A DNA stretch of 64,000 nt. Origin: Combretum micranthum (Eukaryota; Streptophyta; Magnoliopsida; Myrtales; Combretaceae). Under the pieces are notes generated by a model. That model was not told the DNA's origin and made no database searches. It worked only from the letters and a program-made list of their open reading frames with translations. The DNA lies in NCBI GenBank assembly GCA_024138025.1, contig JAMXBD010000403.1:124001-188000 (forward strand), read 5' to 3'. The position numbers and the translations under genes were made by a program. The first letter of the stretch is position 1; every line of letters begins with the position of its first letter. Positions 36,453-49,093 of the stretch are shown one piece after another.

Positions 36453-38568
36453 CTAGATAACTGGTGGTCGGAGGTTTATCTCGTCCCGTTCTTCAATTTC
36501 TGTTCCATTCCCCATGTATAATTTGACCCGGTGACCATTTACCTTGAACGTGCCTTGTTCGGGGTGCTCTAGTTCTACGCTCCGTGGGGAAAGATTTGCT
36601 TGACAGAAAATGGACCTGACCATCTTGATTTCAACTTGCCCGGGAAAAGTTTTAACCGAGAATTGAAAAGTAGTACTTGATCTCCGACCTTGAACTTCTT
36701 AGGATGGCGGATGTGAGCATCATGATATTTCTTTGTTTTCTCTTTGTAAAGCTTCATGTTTTCATATGCGGTCATCCTCCACTCATCAAGTTCGTTCAGC
36801 TGAAGCTTTCGTTTGAGTCCGGAAGAGTTTAACTCAAAGTTCATCTGCTTGATGGCCCAATACGCCTTATGCTCAATTTCCACCGGGAGGTGGCATGCCT
36901 TCCCATACACTAGTCTGTAGGGAGTAGTTCCTAGAGGTGTTTTGTAGGCGGTTCTATACGCCCACAAGGCATCATCGAGCTTGTCTGCCCAATCTTTTCT
37001 ATGAGAACTGACCGTCTTCTCAAGGATCCTCTTCAATTCCCTATTGAAACTTCCACTTGCCCGCTTGTCTGAGGGTGGTAGGGTGTTGCAATTCGGTGCG
37101 TGACTCCATATTTCCTCAGAACTTTCTCCAGTTGAGAGTTGCAGAAGTGAGTCCCCCTATCACTAATGATAGCACGAGGAGATCCAAACCGTGAGAAAAG
37201 CTTTTTCAAGAACTTACATACCACCCTGGAGTCATTGGTGGGTAGTGCTTGAGCCTCTACCCATTTGGAAACATAGTCTACTGCGACTAGGATGTATTTG
37301 TTCCCGAAGGAAGTAGGAAGTGGCCCAACAAAATCAATGCCCCATAGGTCGAATACCTCACATGCCAAAATGTAGTTCTGGGGCATTTCATCACGTCTCG
37401 AGGTGGTTCCCGTTCTTTGACATCTATCACAGGACATAACAAAACATTGAGCATCTCGAAATATAGATGGCCAATAAAAACCAACCTCTAAGACTCTTTG
37501 AGCAGTTCGGTTGGCGCTGTAGTGACCCCCAGTAGGACCGGAGTGACATTCATACAAAATCTTCCAACCTTCGTCATGGGAGATGCACCGCCTGATCATT
37601 TGATCAGCACATATTCGGAAAAGAAAGGGGTCCTCCCAGTAGTAATGTTTGAGCTCGGCAAAGAACTTTTTCTTGGCATTATAATCCAGATCACTAGGAG
37701 GAACACTTGCAGCGAGATGATTCGCTATGTCGGCGAACCATGGTGCCTCAGGACTTAGAATTTCGCATACTGCAAAGAGCCTTTCTTCCGAAAAGGTGTC
37801 ATCGATGTCCGCTTCAATAACCTTACCGTTGTGTGGTTCTTTTAACCTTGATAAGTGATCCGCTGCTAAGTTCTCCGCTCCCTTCTTGTCATGGATTTCG
37901 AGATCAAATTCTTGAAGGAGCAGTATCCACCGAATGAGTCGTGGTTTTGCATCGGTCTTGGATAGGAGAAACTTTAGTGCGGAGTGATCTGTATACACAA
38001 TAACCTTAGATAAAACAAGATAAGGTCTAAATTTATCAAATGCAAATACTACTGCCAACAACTCCTTTTCGGTTGTGGTGTAGTTCTCTTGAGCATTGTT
38101 AAGAGTTTTGCTGGCGTAGTATATTGGTTGGAACCGCTTCTCATGTCTTTGACCCAGGACAGCCCCGAGTGCATAATCACTTGCATCGCACATAATCTCA
38201 AATGGAAGGTTCCAATTTGGTGCTATCATAATCGGAGCATTGATAAGCTTTTCCTTTAGGAGGTTGAAAGAATGAGTGCATTCTTGATCGAAAATGAAAG
38301 GTACATCCTTCTCCAGAAGTCGTGTCAAAGGACGGGTTAATTTGGAGAAGTCCTTTATGAATCGCCGGTAGAAACCCGCATGTCCAAGAAAGCTTCTAAT
38401 AGCCTTGACTGATGTGGGAGGCGGTAATCGCTCAATTACTTCGATCTTGGCTCTATCTACTTCAATCCCCTTTTGAGAGACTTTGTGACCCAGTACAATG
38501 CCTTCCTTACACATGAAGTGGCACTTTTCCCAGTTAAGGACTAGGTTAGTCTCTTCACAACGGGTCAA
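36453..38568 (-). pseudogene. Athila RNase H-integrase
   Basis: Longest open piece 38568-37033 (511 codons). Blocks: end of RT thumb ([16 protein letters not shown]), RNase H ([51 protein letters not shown]), zinc-finger HHCC ([28 protein letters not shown]), and catalytic core ([29 protein letters not shown]) with D, D, E present. A one-base shift at about 37035 leads into the C-terminal piece 37036-36575 ([31 protein letters not shown]). Another near 36580 leads to the end at 36453. Two frameshifts inactivate it as read; catalytic residues themselves look intact. Confidence 0.92.
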
Positions 38569-39286
38569 ACTTTTTCTAAATTAGCCAAGCATGCTTGAAA
38601 TGAATTCCGAAGACCGAGAAGTCATCCATAAATACTTCCATGATCTCCTCCACCAATCATCAAATTCGCTAACATGCACGCTGAAATGTAGGGTGCATTA
38701 CACAATCCGAAGGCATCCTCCTATATGCGTATGTGCCATAGGGACATGTGAAGGTGGTCTTCTCTTGGTCCTCTGGTGCAATAGGTATCTGAAAATATCC
38801 GGACATACCGTCAAGATAACAGTAGTACATATGTCCGGCAAGCCTTTCTACATCTGATCCACAAATGGTAGGGAAAATGGTCTTCCTTGTTGCTTCGTTC
38901 AATCGTCTATAGTCGATGCATACTCGCCAACCAGTTACGGTTCTTGTGGGAATGAATTCATTTTTCTCGTTCGGGACCACAGTTATTCCTCCTTTCTTTG
39001 GCACCACTTGTGTTGGGCTAACCCAAGGGCTGTCAGATATGGGGTATATCATCCCCGCATCAAGAAGTTTGATGACTTCTTTCTTGACAACTTCTTTCAT
39101 ATTTGGGTTGAGCCGTCTTTGAGGTTGGACCACAGGCTTGTATCCTTCTTCTAACAGAATTTTATGAGTACAGAAGGATGGATTAATACCTTTGATGTCG
39201 GAATCTTCCAAGCAATAGCCCGCTTGTGTGCCTTGAGAACCGAAAGTAGTTGTTCCTTCTGTTCACTGGACAGTTCGAAGCAATTA
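38569..39286 (-). pseudogene. Athila reverse transcriptase
   Basis: 39211-38669 is open: INPSFCTHKILLEEGYKPV, PISDSPWVSPTQVVPKKGG, RVCIDYRRLNEATRK, FTCPYGTYAYRRMP. The FMDD catalytic block (EVFMDDFSVFG) is found downstream in another frame near 38625. The link to the protease (39286-39212) carries stops and shifts. Conserved positions are also altered (for example LDGMSGYFQIPIAPED). Inactive as read. Confidence 0.9.
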
Positions 39287-40029
39287 TCACTGGCAACTTG
39301 AGTTCTTTTCCAAGAATGCATATTCAAGAGAATTTGGAAGCTGTTTTAATTCAAGCACTGGCGGCTCTTCAATGGAGGTTTTCAACTTTTCCTTAGTATC
39401 GTTCTTTAATTCTTCAAAACCTTTCTGAGAGATGAATTGTTCATTTGCCTCGAGTGCAGCTGTGATGGCCTTAACATCCGATCCCGTTACTTCTTTACCT
39501 GCACTAAGATTCAAACTCAACTCTAATGCATCTTTAGATAAAATTTCATCGATATGATCGGATACAGAGGAGTCTATAGTATCGATAGAGTAACAGGAAT
39601 CGTCAGACCCCATTGGATGCTTTAGTGCTGTAGCTACCGTTACCACCAATTCTTCATCCCCCACTCTAAGGGTGAGTTTTCCTTCTTGAACATCTATTAC
39701 CGCCCTTGCAGTGGCAAGAAAAGGCCTTCCCAGAATTAACGGTACTTCTCTATCTTCGTCCATATCTAGTATGACGAAATCCACAGGATATATAAAGTTA
39801 CCCACCTTCACCAACACGTCTTCGATAATACCTCTTGGGATTTTCACTGAACGATCAGCTAATTGAAGGCTCATGCGGGTAGGTCGAGGTTCAGTCAGAC
39901 CTTCCAAGCCTAGCTTCTTAAAAAATGAATAGGGCATGAGATTGATACTCGCCCCAAGGTCGGCTAGTGCTTTTTCTACAGATAATTCCCCTACCACACA
40001 TGGAATGGTGAAGCTTCCCGGATCTTTTA
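39287..40029 (-). pseudogene. Athila aspartic protease region
   Basis: Contains ALADLGASINLMPYSFFKKL, with the DLGAS active-site variant usual in plant gypsy proteases, and VPLILGRPFLATARAVID with the second conserved ILGRPFL block. Open from 39997 to 39287, then a stop. A spacer rich in Glu/Lys leads toward RT. Confidence 0.88.
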
Positions 40030-41857
40030 GCTTAGGTGGTAACTTGTTTTGAATGATGGAGGAGCATTAGCTCCTACCTCAATTGTTGATACATCCTCCA
40101 ATTTCCTCTTGTTAGATAGAAGATCCTTCAGAAACTTGGCATATTTAGGCATCTGCGAGAGAGCTTCCACAAAAGGTATATTGATGTGGAGCTGTTTAAA
40201 CAACTCCAGGAATTTGCCAAACTGCTCTTTGTCTTTATTCTGGTGGAGACGAGCGGGTATGGTATTTTAGGCACATAAGCCTTAATCGTTGGCGATTGTT
40301 TCTTTTCGGTCTCATGAGTGTGCTTCTCATAATTTTTTTCTTCGACCTCCTTTTCAACAACTTGTGTGTGCCCTTCTACCATACTTGGAAGCTCTTTTCC
40401 ACTCCTTAGATTAATAGCTTTTACCTGTTCCTTCGAGTTGGGTTCAGTGTTACTAGAGAGTGAGCCTGGTTGTCTCTCAGAAAGCATTTTAGCCAATTGG
40501 CTAATTTGGTTTTCCAGGTTATGAATCGATGCCTCTTGGTTCCTATGACGAGCATCGGAAGTTTGGATGAATTGTGCCAAGAGATCTTCTACATTTGGCT
40601 TTTTCTCAGGAGGTGGCAAAGCAGGAACGTGCTGTGATGCTGGAAGAGCTGGGAGTTGTTGCTGTGGTAGCCTATGGAAACCTGGTGGAAGAATTGACCT
40701 CTGTGTATTATGATTGCTCCACGAGAAGTTCGGGTGATTCTTCCACCCTGGGTTATATGTATTGCTGTAAGGGTTGTAGTTCCCGGCTCCTCTTTCAAAT
40801 TTATTCATCATATTCACATCCTCCATGCTTAGAGTGTCATTAGGACCGTACGGCTCACCACTTGGATACCCGTCCATACCAGATCTCATTCTGCTCATCT
40901 GAGCTGTTAGTGATGCCACTTGGGCTTGGAGTTGAGAAACTGTTTCGGATTCCATTGTTGTTGCTGCTTGTTGTGGCCGATTCCTTTTTCACTGTGCCAA
41001 TGGAAAGTGTCCCGGGCTACTTCTTCAATCAGCTCATATGCCTCTGGGGCACTCTTTTTCATTAAGCAACCACCTGCTACCGCATCTATCTTTGTTTTCA
41101 AGTGGTCACCTAAGGCGGTGTAGAAAATCCTGATCAAGTCATGCAACGATATTCCATGATGACGGCAGCGTCTTAGGAGTTCTTTGAATCTTTGCCACAC
41201 CTCATATAGTGACTCGCCTTCGTATTGGCGGAAAGCAAAAATGTCATTCCTTAACCGGATCGTTTTATTTGGTGGAAAGAATTCTTCCAAAAATCTCCGT
41301 GCCACTTGATCCCAGTTGGTCAAGGAATGAGGAGGTAGAGAGTTTAGCCAGCTCCTTGCCTTATCCCTTCGAGAGAAGGGAAATAGTCTAAGACGGATTG
41401 CATCTTCAGATACTCCATTGCTTTTAATTGTGGTACAAATATGTAGGAAATTTGTAAGATGGTCGTGTGGATCTTCAGAAACTTCTCCACCAAATTAGTT
41501 TACCTGCACCATATGTACCAAAGAAGGTTTTAGCTCAAAATTGTTGGCTTGAATCGTGGGCCATGCAATGGATGGTGCCACCCCGTCTACATCAGGCATG
41601 AATAACTCGCACATAGGGCGGTGTATTGCATTTGGAGCATCGCTGACGTGATTATTCTCATTAGCAACACCCTGATTCGGGTTATTTCCATTTCTCTCAA
41701 CAGCAAAATTCTGACCGTCTGCAACTCTATTTCCATCCATTGCCTCAGAACTATTAAGATTAATCTTTCTTTCTCTGATTCTCCTGTGATATGTTCTGTC
41801 GATCTCGGGATCAAAAGTAAAGTCTTCAGACGAAGAACTTCTTAACATTAACTGCAA
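40030..41857 (-). pseudogene. Athila gag
   Basis: Starts at 41857 (MQLMLRSSSSEDFTFDP). IQANNFELKPSLVHMVQVN then a TAA at 41497-41495, after which the same frame continues: FLHICTTIKSNGVSEDAIR, LFPFSRRDKARSWLNSLP, TNWDQVARRFLEEFFPPN, YEGESLYEVWQRFKELLRRC. This is the capsid-like retrotransposon gag domain of Athila elements. A shift near 40950 leads to a Gln/Pro-rich part (FIQTSDARHRNQEASIHNLE, NLRSGKELP), and another near 40270 precedes the protease link. One stop and at least two shifts. Confidence 0.88.
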
Positions 41858-41978
41858 GTGAGATCAAACAAAACAAAGTCAACGTTAGTTGTCCAAAAAG
41901 AGAAAGAATCAAATTGCAAAATAAAATAAATAGCTAAATTAGTAGATAATAAGGTTCTTCTAATATTGCCGTGCCAGA

Positions 41979-41996
41979 TCCCCGACAACGGCGCCA
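41979..41996 (-). other. Athila primer-binding site
   Basis: TGGCGCCGTTGTCGGGGA on the minus strand, six bases inside the 5' LTR. It matches the Athila/Calypso form attributed to tRNA-Asp, with T in place of the usual C at one position. Confidence 0.85.
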
Positions 41997-42002
41997 AAAA
42001 CT

Positions 42003-42823
42003 TGATGTAGATCGTATCAACTCTTAAATTTATGATCCAAATTAACTCTTACGACCTAGTTAGGCAGTGTACCTATATATAGTTGTATAGGGTCAACGGA
42101 TATCGTCCACAAGGATCTTTAAGACAATTACTAGAATTAACCGGTTTTCCACTATTTAGCAAATCTAATTAAATGCATTTATTACTAACAACTACGCTTC
42201 ATTGATTAACTAATTAATTCGCAATCAATGTATATTCACAACTTTAATAATTCAACAATCACAAAACAATACCCTAGATCTTGATACACCACTATCCCTA
42301 TCAATCTTATTAATAACATTCATCAATGCAGCACGTGTTCTTGAATTGCAGGAACCCTAATCTCATTAATCTCTTTCTCAAGATAATTAAATTCTAACCC
42401 TATATGTCTAATGGAAATCTCTTCCTCACTAGATGCATATAAAGGTTGCATTAATGATCATAATTCCTCATAAAGATAAATTCTTGATGTAAAAGATTCA
42501 TGTAATCTATCTCTAGATTTACATTCAAACCCTTCCACTCATGCTAGATCCTTCCTATTAATTAATCCGTCGATTCAATTAACAAGAATCATACAATAAT
42601 CTAATATTGCGCATATACTAGATTAAAACAATCAAGCAACATGAATAGATCCAAGAACAAGAACTTCATTCAACAAATCAATTCAATCCACATTAGGGTT
42701 AGGGTTTCTCAAAATCTAGGGCATATAGATCTAAGCTTCCATTGTAAAATAATTGCAAATATAAAAATCACTATAATATCATACTAAAACCATGTGAATA
42801 ATTAGGGTATTTTGTACTTATCA
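42003..42823 (-). repeat. Athila 5' LTR with internal deletion (821 bp)
   Basis: Matches the 3' LTR at both ends but joins at 42761-42765 where the full LTR has about 600 further bases. The break lies at a shared ATAAA (31091-31095 and 31692-31696 in the full LTR). The TATA box is lost. Confidence 0.93.
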
Positions 42824-42828
42824 TCTGG

Positions 42829-45495
42829 TAATTCCAATGCGATGTCCGAGCAAAGGCTCACTAATTTGGAACAAATGGTATTCCGAATGGCCGAACAAAT
42901 GAATCTTCTCATGCAAAACCTTAAGGCCCCTCAAGATACTACTGCAGAACATTATGGGGTAAAGAAAGGGACTGATGATCAAACTATTGAGGAACAAGTA
43001 ATTAATTATGAACCACTAGCCATTGTCGAAACCGATTCTTCCAAGTTTAAGAAAGAAATTGAGGCTCAAAATAAAGAAATGGAGAAAAGGCTTCTTTCTC
43101 AATTCAATGAGAAACTCAAAGTTCTTGAGAAAATGGAAGGATTTGATCAAACTGGAATCACAAGCTTTCCCACAATCAAAGCAGGAGCTTTCCCTGAGAA
43201 GTTCAAGATTCCCGACTTCGAAAAGTATGATGGTACTGGTTGTCCAAAGTTGCATACTAGGCTCTATGTGAGGAAGATGAGGGTACACTCAATATGAGCA
43301 ATTATGATCCAAACTTTTCAAGATAGCCTTACCGGTCCAGCTTTAGCATGGTATGCTCATTTGGATCTTGATGAGATTAATACTTGGGACAAATTGGCTA
43401 GGGCTTTCTACAATCAATATAAGTTCAATATTGAAGTGGCCCCTTCTATGTGGGATTTAAGTAATATGAGGAAGAAGAAAGATGAGTCCTTTAAGGAATA
43501 TGCTCAAAGATGGAGATCAATGGCATCTATGGTATCTACCCCTATCCCGGAGAAAGATTTGACATTCACTTTCATCAATACTTTAGAAGAACCGTTCTTT
43601 ACTCATCTCATTGGACACACTACTGCTAATTTCTCTGAGATAGTATTAGCCGGGTGTAGAATTGAAAGTGCCATTATTACCGGGAGGATCCATGTGAGAA
43701 AAAGGCTACAAATTTCAAGTACTCCAACAATAACAAAGGGAAGGATACCACTGTTAGTGTAGTCAGCTCAACCCCATACACTAAACCTACTCAATCCTAC
43801 ACCTACCAACAAACCCCAAACACTAATCAACCCTTCACCCGGTCACAACAACCACAATCCCAAAACCAACCATTCAATAGACCCAGAAGACAGTTCACCA
43901 AAATTCCTGTACCCCTTAGCCAAGTTCTAGCCCGGCTTAGAGCTGACAATCTGATCACCTTTGAAACACCTAGAGAAGACTACAAACCCAGATATTATAA
44001 CCCCGAGCAAAAATGCGATTATCATTTGGGGCAAATAGGTCATTCTACTGACTATTGTTGGAGGCTCGGAACAAGATTCAAGACCTCATTGATGCTAAAT
44101 TGGTCCAACTAGATTTCATTGAAACCCCGACCCCTAATGTCAACACCAATCCTCTCCCAAACCATGGGCCCACGATCAACATGATCACGATTGAAGAACC
44201 CGAGCCTTTTATCGGAATGATCCAGTCCAATCCAAAGAAGATAGTTATCCAATGTCAAGGAGAGCAGAAAGAAGCCCCATATGAGGTGAAATCGATGAGG
44301 TATCAATTCCATGTGCCCATTGCACCGAAAGACTATAAAGCCCCGTTCAACTATCAAGCTGTTAATCAAGTTCCTAGGCCCATGGTCGGAAAACTTGGGA
44401 AAGCTTCAGACCGAAAAGAGAAAACATTGGCAGAGGAATTCTTCCCACTAAGAAAAGATAAGAAAAAGGAGGAGGAATCTGATGAGAAAATAGCCTTGAC
44501 CAAGATTATGAAGATAAGTGATTATAAGATTGCTGATCAACTCGCTAAAGTCCCGGCTCAAATATCCTTAATGGGTTTGTTAATGACTTCTGAAAAACAC
44601 CGGGAGGCTCTCTTTAAGATACTCCAACAAATCAAGGTTCCCGAAGGTGTTGCTACTGAAACAATGGAACATGTAGTAAATTCGGTATTTGCTTTGGATC
44701 AAATCTCTTTCTCACCTGATGAGTTGGGAGCAGAAGGCACTCAACACACGAAGCCCCTATTCATAATGGCCAAATGTAATGGAATGATTGTAGCCCGAGT
44801 CCTCATCGATAATGGGTCGTCTTTGAATGTTTGTCCATTGGCTACTTTGAACTTACTTGGTATCGATGCATCTAACCTCCGGTCCAGTTCTACTATTGTT
44901 AGAGCTTTTGATGGATCCAAGAGAGGCATATCAGGAGAAATAGACTTGGAAGTTACTATTGGCCCACAAGACTTTACTATCTCGTTCCAAGTTCTAGACA
45001 TACCAAGATCATTCAATTTGTTGCTTGGAAGGCCTTGGATTCACTCAGCTGGGGCAATACCGTCTAGTCTGCATCAGATGGTCAAGTTTATAACAAATGG
45101 ACAAATCGTTACGGTGCTAGGAGAACAAGACCATGCTATCTTCAAAGACACGGCTATACCCTATATTGGCGAAGAAGGATCCGAAGACTTTGGTTTACAA
45201 ATCTTTGAAGAAGCCAATATGATTCAAAAAGAGGACATTTAGGACATTTGGACTGGGATATGTCCCTACTCCGGTTGAGATAGAAGAGATGAAAAAGAAA
45301 GCCCGAAAGAAGAAAGGAGAAGAATGGTATAATACCCCTATCGAGTCTCCAGATATCAAAGTCACATTCCCACAACCGGCTCATGTCCAAAACCAGACAT
45401 TGCATCGGTTATGGAGCCTTCTTGCAGCTCCCATCCAGTTCGGGAGTTGAATAATTGGTTCACTATCCCCCTTAATAACTCTAGGGTTACCTTGA
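42829..45495 (+). pseudogene. Ogre gag-protease (remainder)
   Basis: Continues gag from the Athila insertion. N-terminal coiled-coil-like part (QRLTNLEQMVFRMAEQMNLL), then FPEKFKIPDFEKYDGTG. A TGA at 43295-43297 lies in the otherwise open frame, followed by LTGPALAWYAHLD, WDKLARAFYNQYKFN and KKKDESFKEYAQRWR, the capsid domain. A shift near 43695 leads to the zinc-knuckle-like CDYHLGQIGHSTDYC. Another near 44060 leads to the piece ending at 45242, with protease motif VLIDNGSSLNVCPL and FNLLLGRPWIHSAGA. The DNGSS form is typical of Tat/Ogre proteases. After the stop at 45240-45242 weak coding similarity runs on to the intron. One stop and at least two shifts. Confidence 0.88.
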
Positions 45496-45655
45496 GTAAG
45501 GGTTGAATTCATGAAGGGTTTTATGTTTTGTTTCTTTTATCAATTGCTCAAATGTACTCCATGAATCATAGTCATTAATAAAGATTCTTTCTTTCATCTC
45601 TTTTCTCTTTTCTCTCATTTCTTCGTTTTTCTCTTCTTTACCTTGTTTTTTTCAG
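45496..45655 (+). other. Probable Ogre intron between protease and RT
   Basis: The acceptor is strong: a pyrimidine-rich run from 45590 ends TTTTTTTCAG at 45655. The best donor is GTAAGG at 45496, giving 160 bp. Ogre elements are known to splice a short intron between gag-pro and RT-integrase. The donor choice is less certain than the acceptor. Confidence 0.6.
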
Positions 45656-48600
45656 ATCTGATGATAATGGTGAAAGTAAGAGATATCTTGCATCGATAGA
45701 TAACGAAAATACTGATATCATTTCTGACTAATGAGTTAGTCGTTGAACATGACATTAGTGATCACACTGGGATAGAGAAAAGTTGGCAAAAATATGAACA
45801 AGGCAGAATTGAGATCAGTGAACCTACAGAAGTAGTGAATATTGGAACTGAAGATGAGCCTAAAATTTGAAAATAGGCACTACCTTATCCGCTGAGCAAC
45901 GAGAAAGATTGATAAGATTATTGACTGATTACTTAGACGTGTTTGCATGGTCCTACGAAGATACCTGGTTTGGATACCTCTATAGTGGTTCATAAATTAC
46001 CAACTAAAGCAGATATCAAACCAAAGAAGCAAAAATTAAGACGATTTAGACCAGATATCTTGCTCAAGATTAAAGAAGAAGTAAAGAAATTGTTGGAAGT
46101 CGGTTTTATAGAGGTATCCGATTATCCTGAATGGGTGGCTAATGTGGTCCCGGTACTTAAAAAGAATGGAAAGGTTAGAGTTTGTGTAGACTTTCGTGAT
46201 TTAAACCAAGCCACGCCCAAAGATAATTTCCCCTTACCTCACATAGATGTCTTGGTGGATAATACGGCTAGAAACCATCTATTTTCATTCATGGATGGCT
46301 TTTCGGGATATAATCAGATTAAGATGGCAGAAGAGGATAAAACTAAGACAACCTTCATTACTACTTGGGGAACATTCTGCTACAAAGTCATGCCTTTCGG
46401 CCTTAAAAACGCCGGGGCAACATATCAAAGGGCGATGGTTACCTTGTTTCATGACATGATGCATCAAGAAGTTGAAGTATATGTGGATGATATGATTGCT
46501 AAGTCTAAAGAAGATGAGGATCATGTGGAAATATTGAGGAGATTATTTGATAGATTACGAAAATTCCATCTTAAGTTGAATCCCGAAAAGTGTACATTTG
46601 GGTGACCTCAGGGAAGTTGTTGGGATTCGTAGTCAGTCAACAAGGAATAGAAGTTGACCCGGATAAAGTTAAAGCCATACTTGAATTACCTCCCCCGAAG
46701 ACGATCAAAGAGGTCAGGGGCATATTGGGACGCTTGAATTACATTGCTCGGTTTATATCTCAATTAACCGACAAATGTCGCCCTCTATTCAAATTGTTGA
46801 GGAAAAATGCAGCTATTGATTGGGATAAAGATTGTCAAGAAGCATTTGATGAAATCAAGCAATATCTGATGAATCCACCAGTGTTAGTAGCACCAACACC
46901 TGGTCGCCCTCTTTTCCTATATTTGACGGTACTTCCTGAATCAATGGGAGGTATGCTTGGACAGAAAGATGAAGATGGGAAAGAACGGGCTGTTTACTAT
47001 TTGAGTAAGAAATTCACTGAAGGAGAACAGAAGTATACTGAAGTGGAAAGAACCTGTTGTGCCGTGGTGTGGATCATGCACAGACTGAGACAATATACAT
47101 TGTATTATTCTATCGAGCTTTACACGAAACATGATCCGTTGAAGTATTTGGCTCAGAAACCAGGGTTGATTGGGAGAATTTCCAAATGGCAGATGTTGTT
47201 ATCAGAATTTGATATCACTTATGTGAATCAGAACTCAGTTAAAGGTCAAGCACTTGTAGATCAACTAGCCGAAAACCCGGTTGAAGATAATGTGATTGAT
47301 GGAGAAGCTCAATTCCCGGATGAAGGCATATTGCTGGCAAATAAAGAATCAAAACAGTCCACTTCTAAATGGAAGTTGTACTTTGATGGAGCAGCTAATG
47401 TATGCGGATGTGGAATTGGGGCAGTCTTAATATCACCAGATGGTAAACAATACCCCGCTTCAGCAAGATGGACTTTCCCTTATACTAATAATGTGGCAGA
47501 ATACGAGGCTTGCATCATGGGCCTCAAGATGGCACTTGAAATGGAGATAGATGATCTTGAAGTATATGGAGACTCTTCTCTCATCATTTTTCAAACACGA
47601 GGAGAATATAAGACGAAGGATGCAAAATTGGTGCCTTGTCATCAATACTTACTAGAATTGGCATAGAAATTCAAAGAAATATCATTCACTTATATGCCAA
47701 GAAACCAGAACCAGTTCGCGGATGCATTAGCCACATTAGCATCTATGATTCAAATCACTGATGGAGTTGTGATCCAGCCCTTAAAGGTTCGCATTGAGGA
47801 AGAACCAGCGTTTTGCTTGAATACCGAGGAAGTACCAAGGAAAGAACCCTGGTATGCTAATATCAAAAAATTCCTCCAAGATGGCAAATACCCTGAAAAT
47901 GCTTCAACTAAGGAGCGAAGAACACTAAGACGCTTAGCAGTTCATTTCATGCTCAGTGGTAATACATTGTACAAAAAATCATTTGATACTACTCTCTTGA
48001 GATGTGTAGATGAGCCGGAAGCAGATATGTTGATGAGGGAAGTCCATGAAGGGATATGTGGACCTCACATGAATGGATATATGCTAGCTAAAAAGATTAT
48101 GAGGATGGGATATTTCTGGATAACTATGGAATCAGACTGTATTAAACATGTGAGACATTACCACTTGTGCCAGATATACTCCAACAAGATGAATGCTCCT
48201 CCTAAAGAATTGCAGTCATTATCTTCACCTTGGCCCTTCTCAATGTGGGGTATGGACATGATAGGACCAATTTCGCCAAAAGCCTCAAATGGTCACCGAT
48301 TTATATTAGTGGCGATCGACTATTTTACTAAATGGGTTGAAGCATTCTCGTACGCTAATGTTACCAAAGGAGTAGTTGTCAAGTTCATCAAGAGAGATAT
48401 CATAGCCAGATATGGAGTCCCTGATACAATCATTACAGACAACGGTACCAATTTGAACAACAAATTAATGTCTGAATTGTGCCAAAATTTTGGATCAAAC
48501 ATCGGAACTCTACCCCATATCGACCTCAGATGAATGGGGCAGTTGAAGCGGCCAACAAGAACATCAGGAAAATAATAGAGAAAATGGCTATCACTTACAA

Positions 48601-49093
48601 AGATTGGCATGAGATGCTACCCTTTGCACTCATGGCCTATCGAACATCCATCAGAGTATCAACAGGGGCAACCCCTTATTCATTAGTCTATGGCACAGAA
48701 GCTGTTTTGCCAGTTGAAGTTGAAATCCCATCACTCAGAATATTAGCAGAAACCGAATTGAATGAAGCTGAATGGGTGAGAAATAGGATTGATCAGTTAA
48801 ATCTCATTGATGAAAGGAGGATGACCGCCTTATATCATGGTCAGCTTTACCAGCAAAGAATCGCTCGAGCATTCAATAAGAAAGTTCGCCCGAGAAATTT
48901 CAAGGAAGGAGACTTAGTCTTGAGAAAAGTACTCCCAATGTTCAAGATCCTAGAGGAAAGTTTACTCCTAATTACGAAGGACCATATGTAGTAAAGAGGG
49001 TGTTGCCTGGTGGTGCACTGATTTGACTAGATGGATGGTCCAGATTTGAAAGACCCTGTAAATTCTGATGCGGTCAAGTTGTACTACTCTTGA
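45656..49093 (+). pseudogene. Ogre RT-RNase H-second RNase H-integrase
   Basis: RT (45943-46605): VRVCVDFRDLNQATPKDNFP, FMDGFSGYNQI, VMPFGLKNAGATYQR, YVDDMIAKS. One base is lost at 46602; RNase H follows (GFVVSQQGIEVDPDKV, VERTCCAVVWIM). The second RNase H, specific to Tat elements, has KWKLYFDGAANVCGCG, NNVAEYEACIMGLKMAL, VYGDSSLI and FADALATLA, but a TAG at 47664-47666 interrupts it. Integrase has GMDMIGPI, IITDNGTNL and NGAVEAANK (D, D, E). Its zinc finger reads HVRHYHLC where Cys is expected for Tyr. A shift near 48500 and another near 48935 lead to the C-terminal end (PVNSDAVKLYYS, stop 49091-49093). At least three shifts and one stop. Confidence 0.92.

Larger units (their letters stand above)
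30341..42823 (-). mobile_element. Athila-type Ty3/gypsy retrotransposon nested in Ogre gag
   Basis: 12,483 bp on the minus strand. LTRs at 42003-42823 (5') and 30341-31754 (3') have TG..CA ends, and TCTGG flanks both sides (30336-30340, 42824-42828). Primer site at 41996-41979, purine tract at 31767-31755. Order from the 5' end: gag, protease, RT, RNase H, integrase, a long non-coding spacer, an ATHILA ORF-1-like gene, 3' region. Each coding part is broken, and the 5' LTR has a deletion of about 600 bp. Confidence 0.95.

Noticed and set aside
37498..37758. Plus-strand ORFs across the Athila pol region
   Set aside because: Shadows of the minus-strand integrase and RNase H coding sequence.
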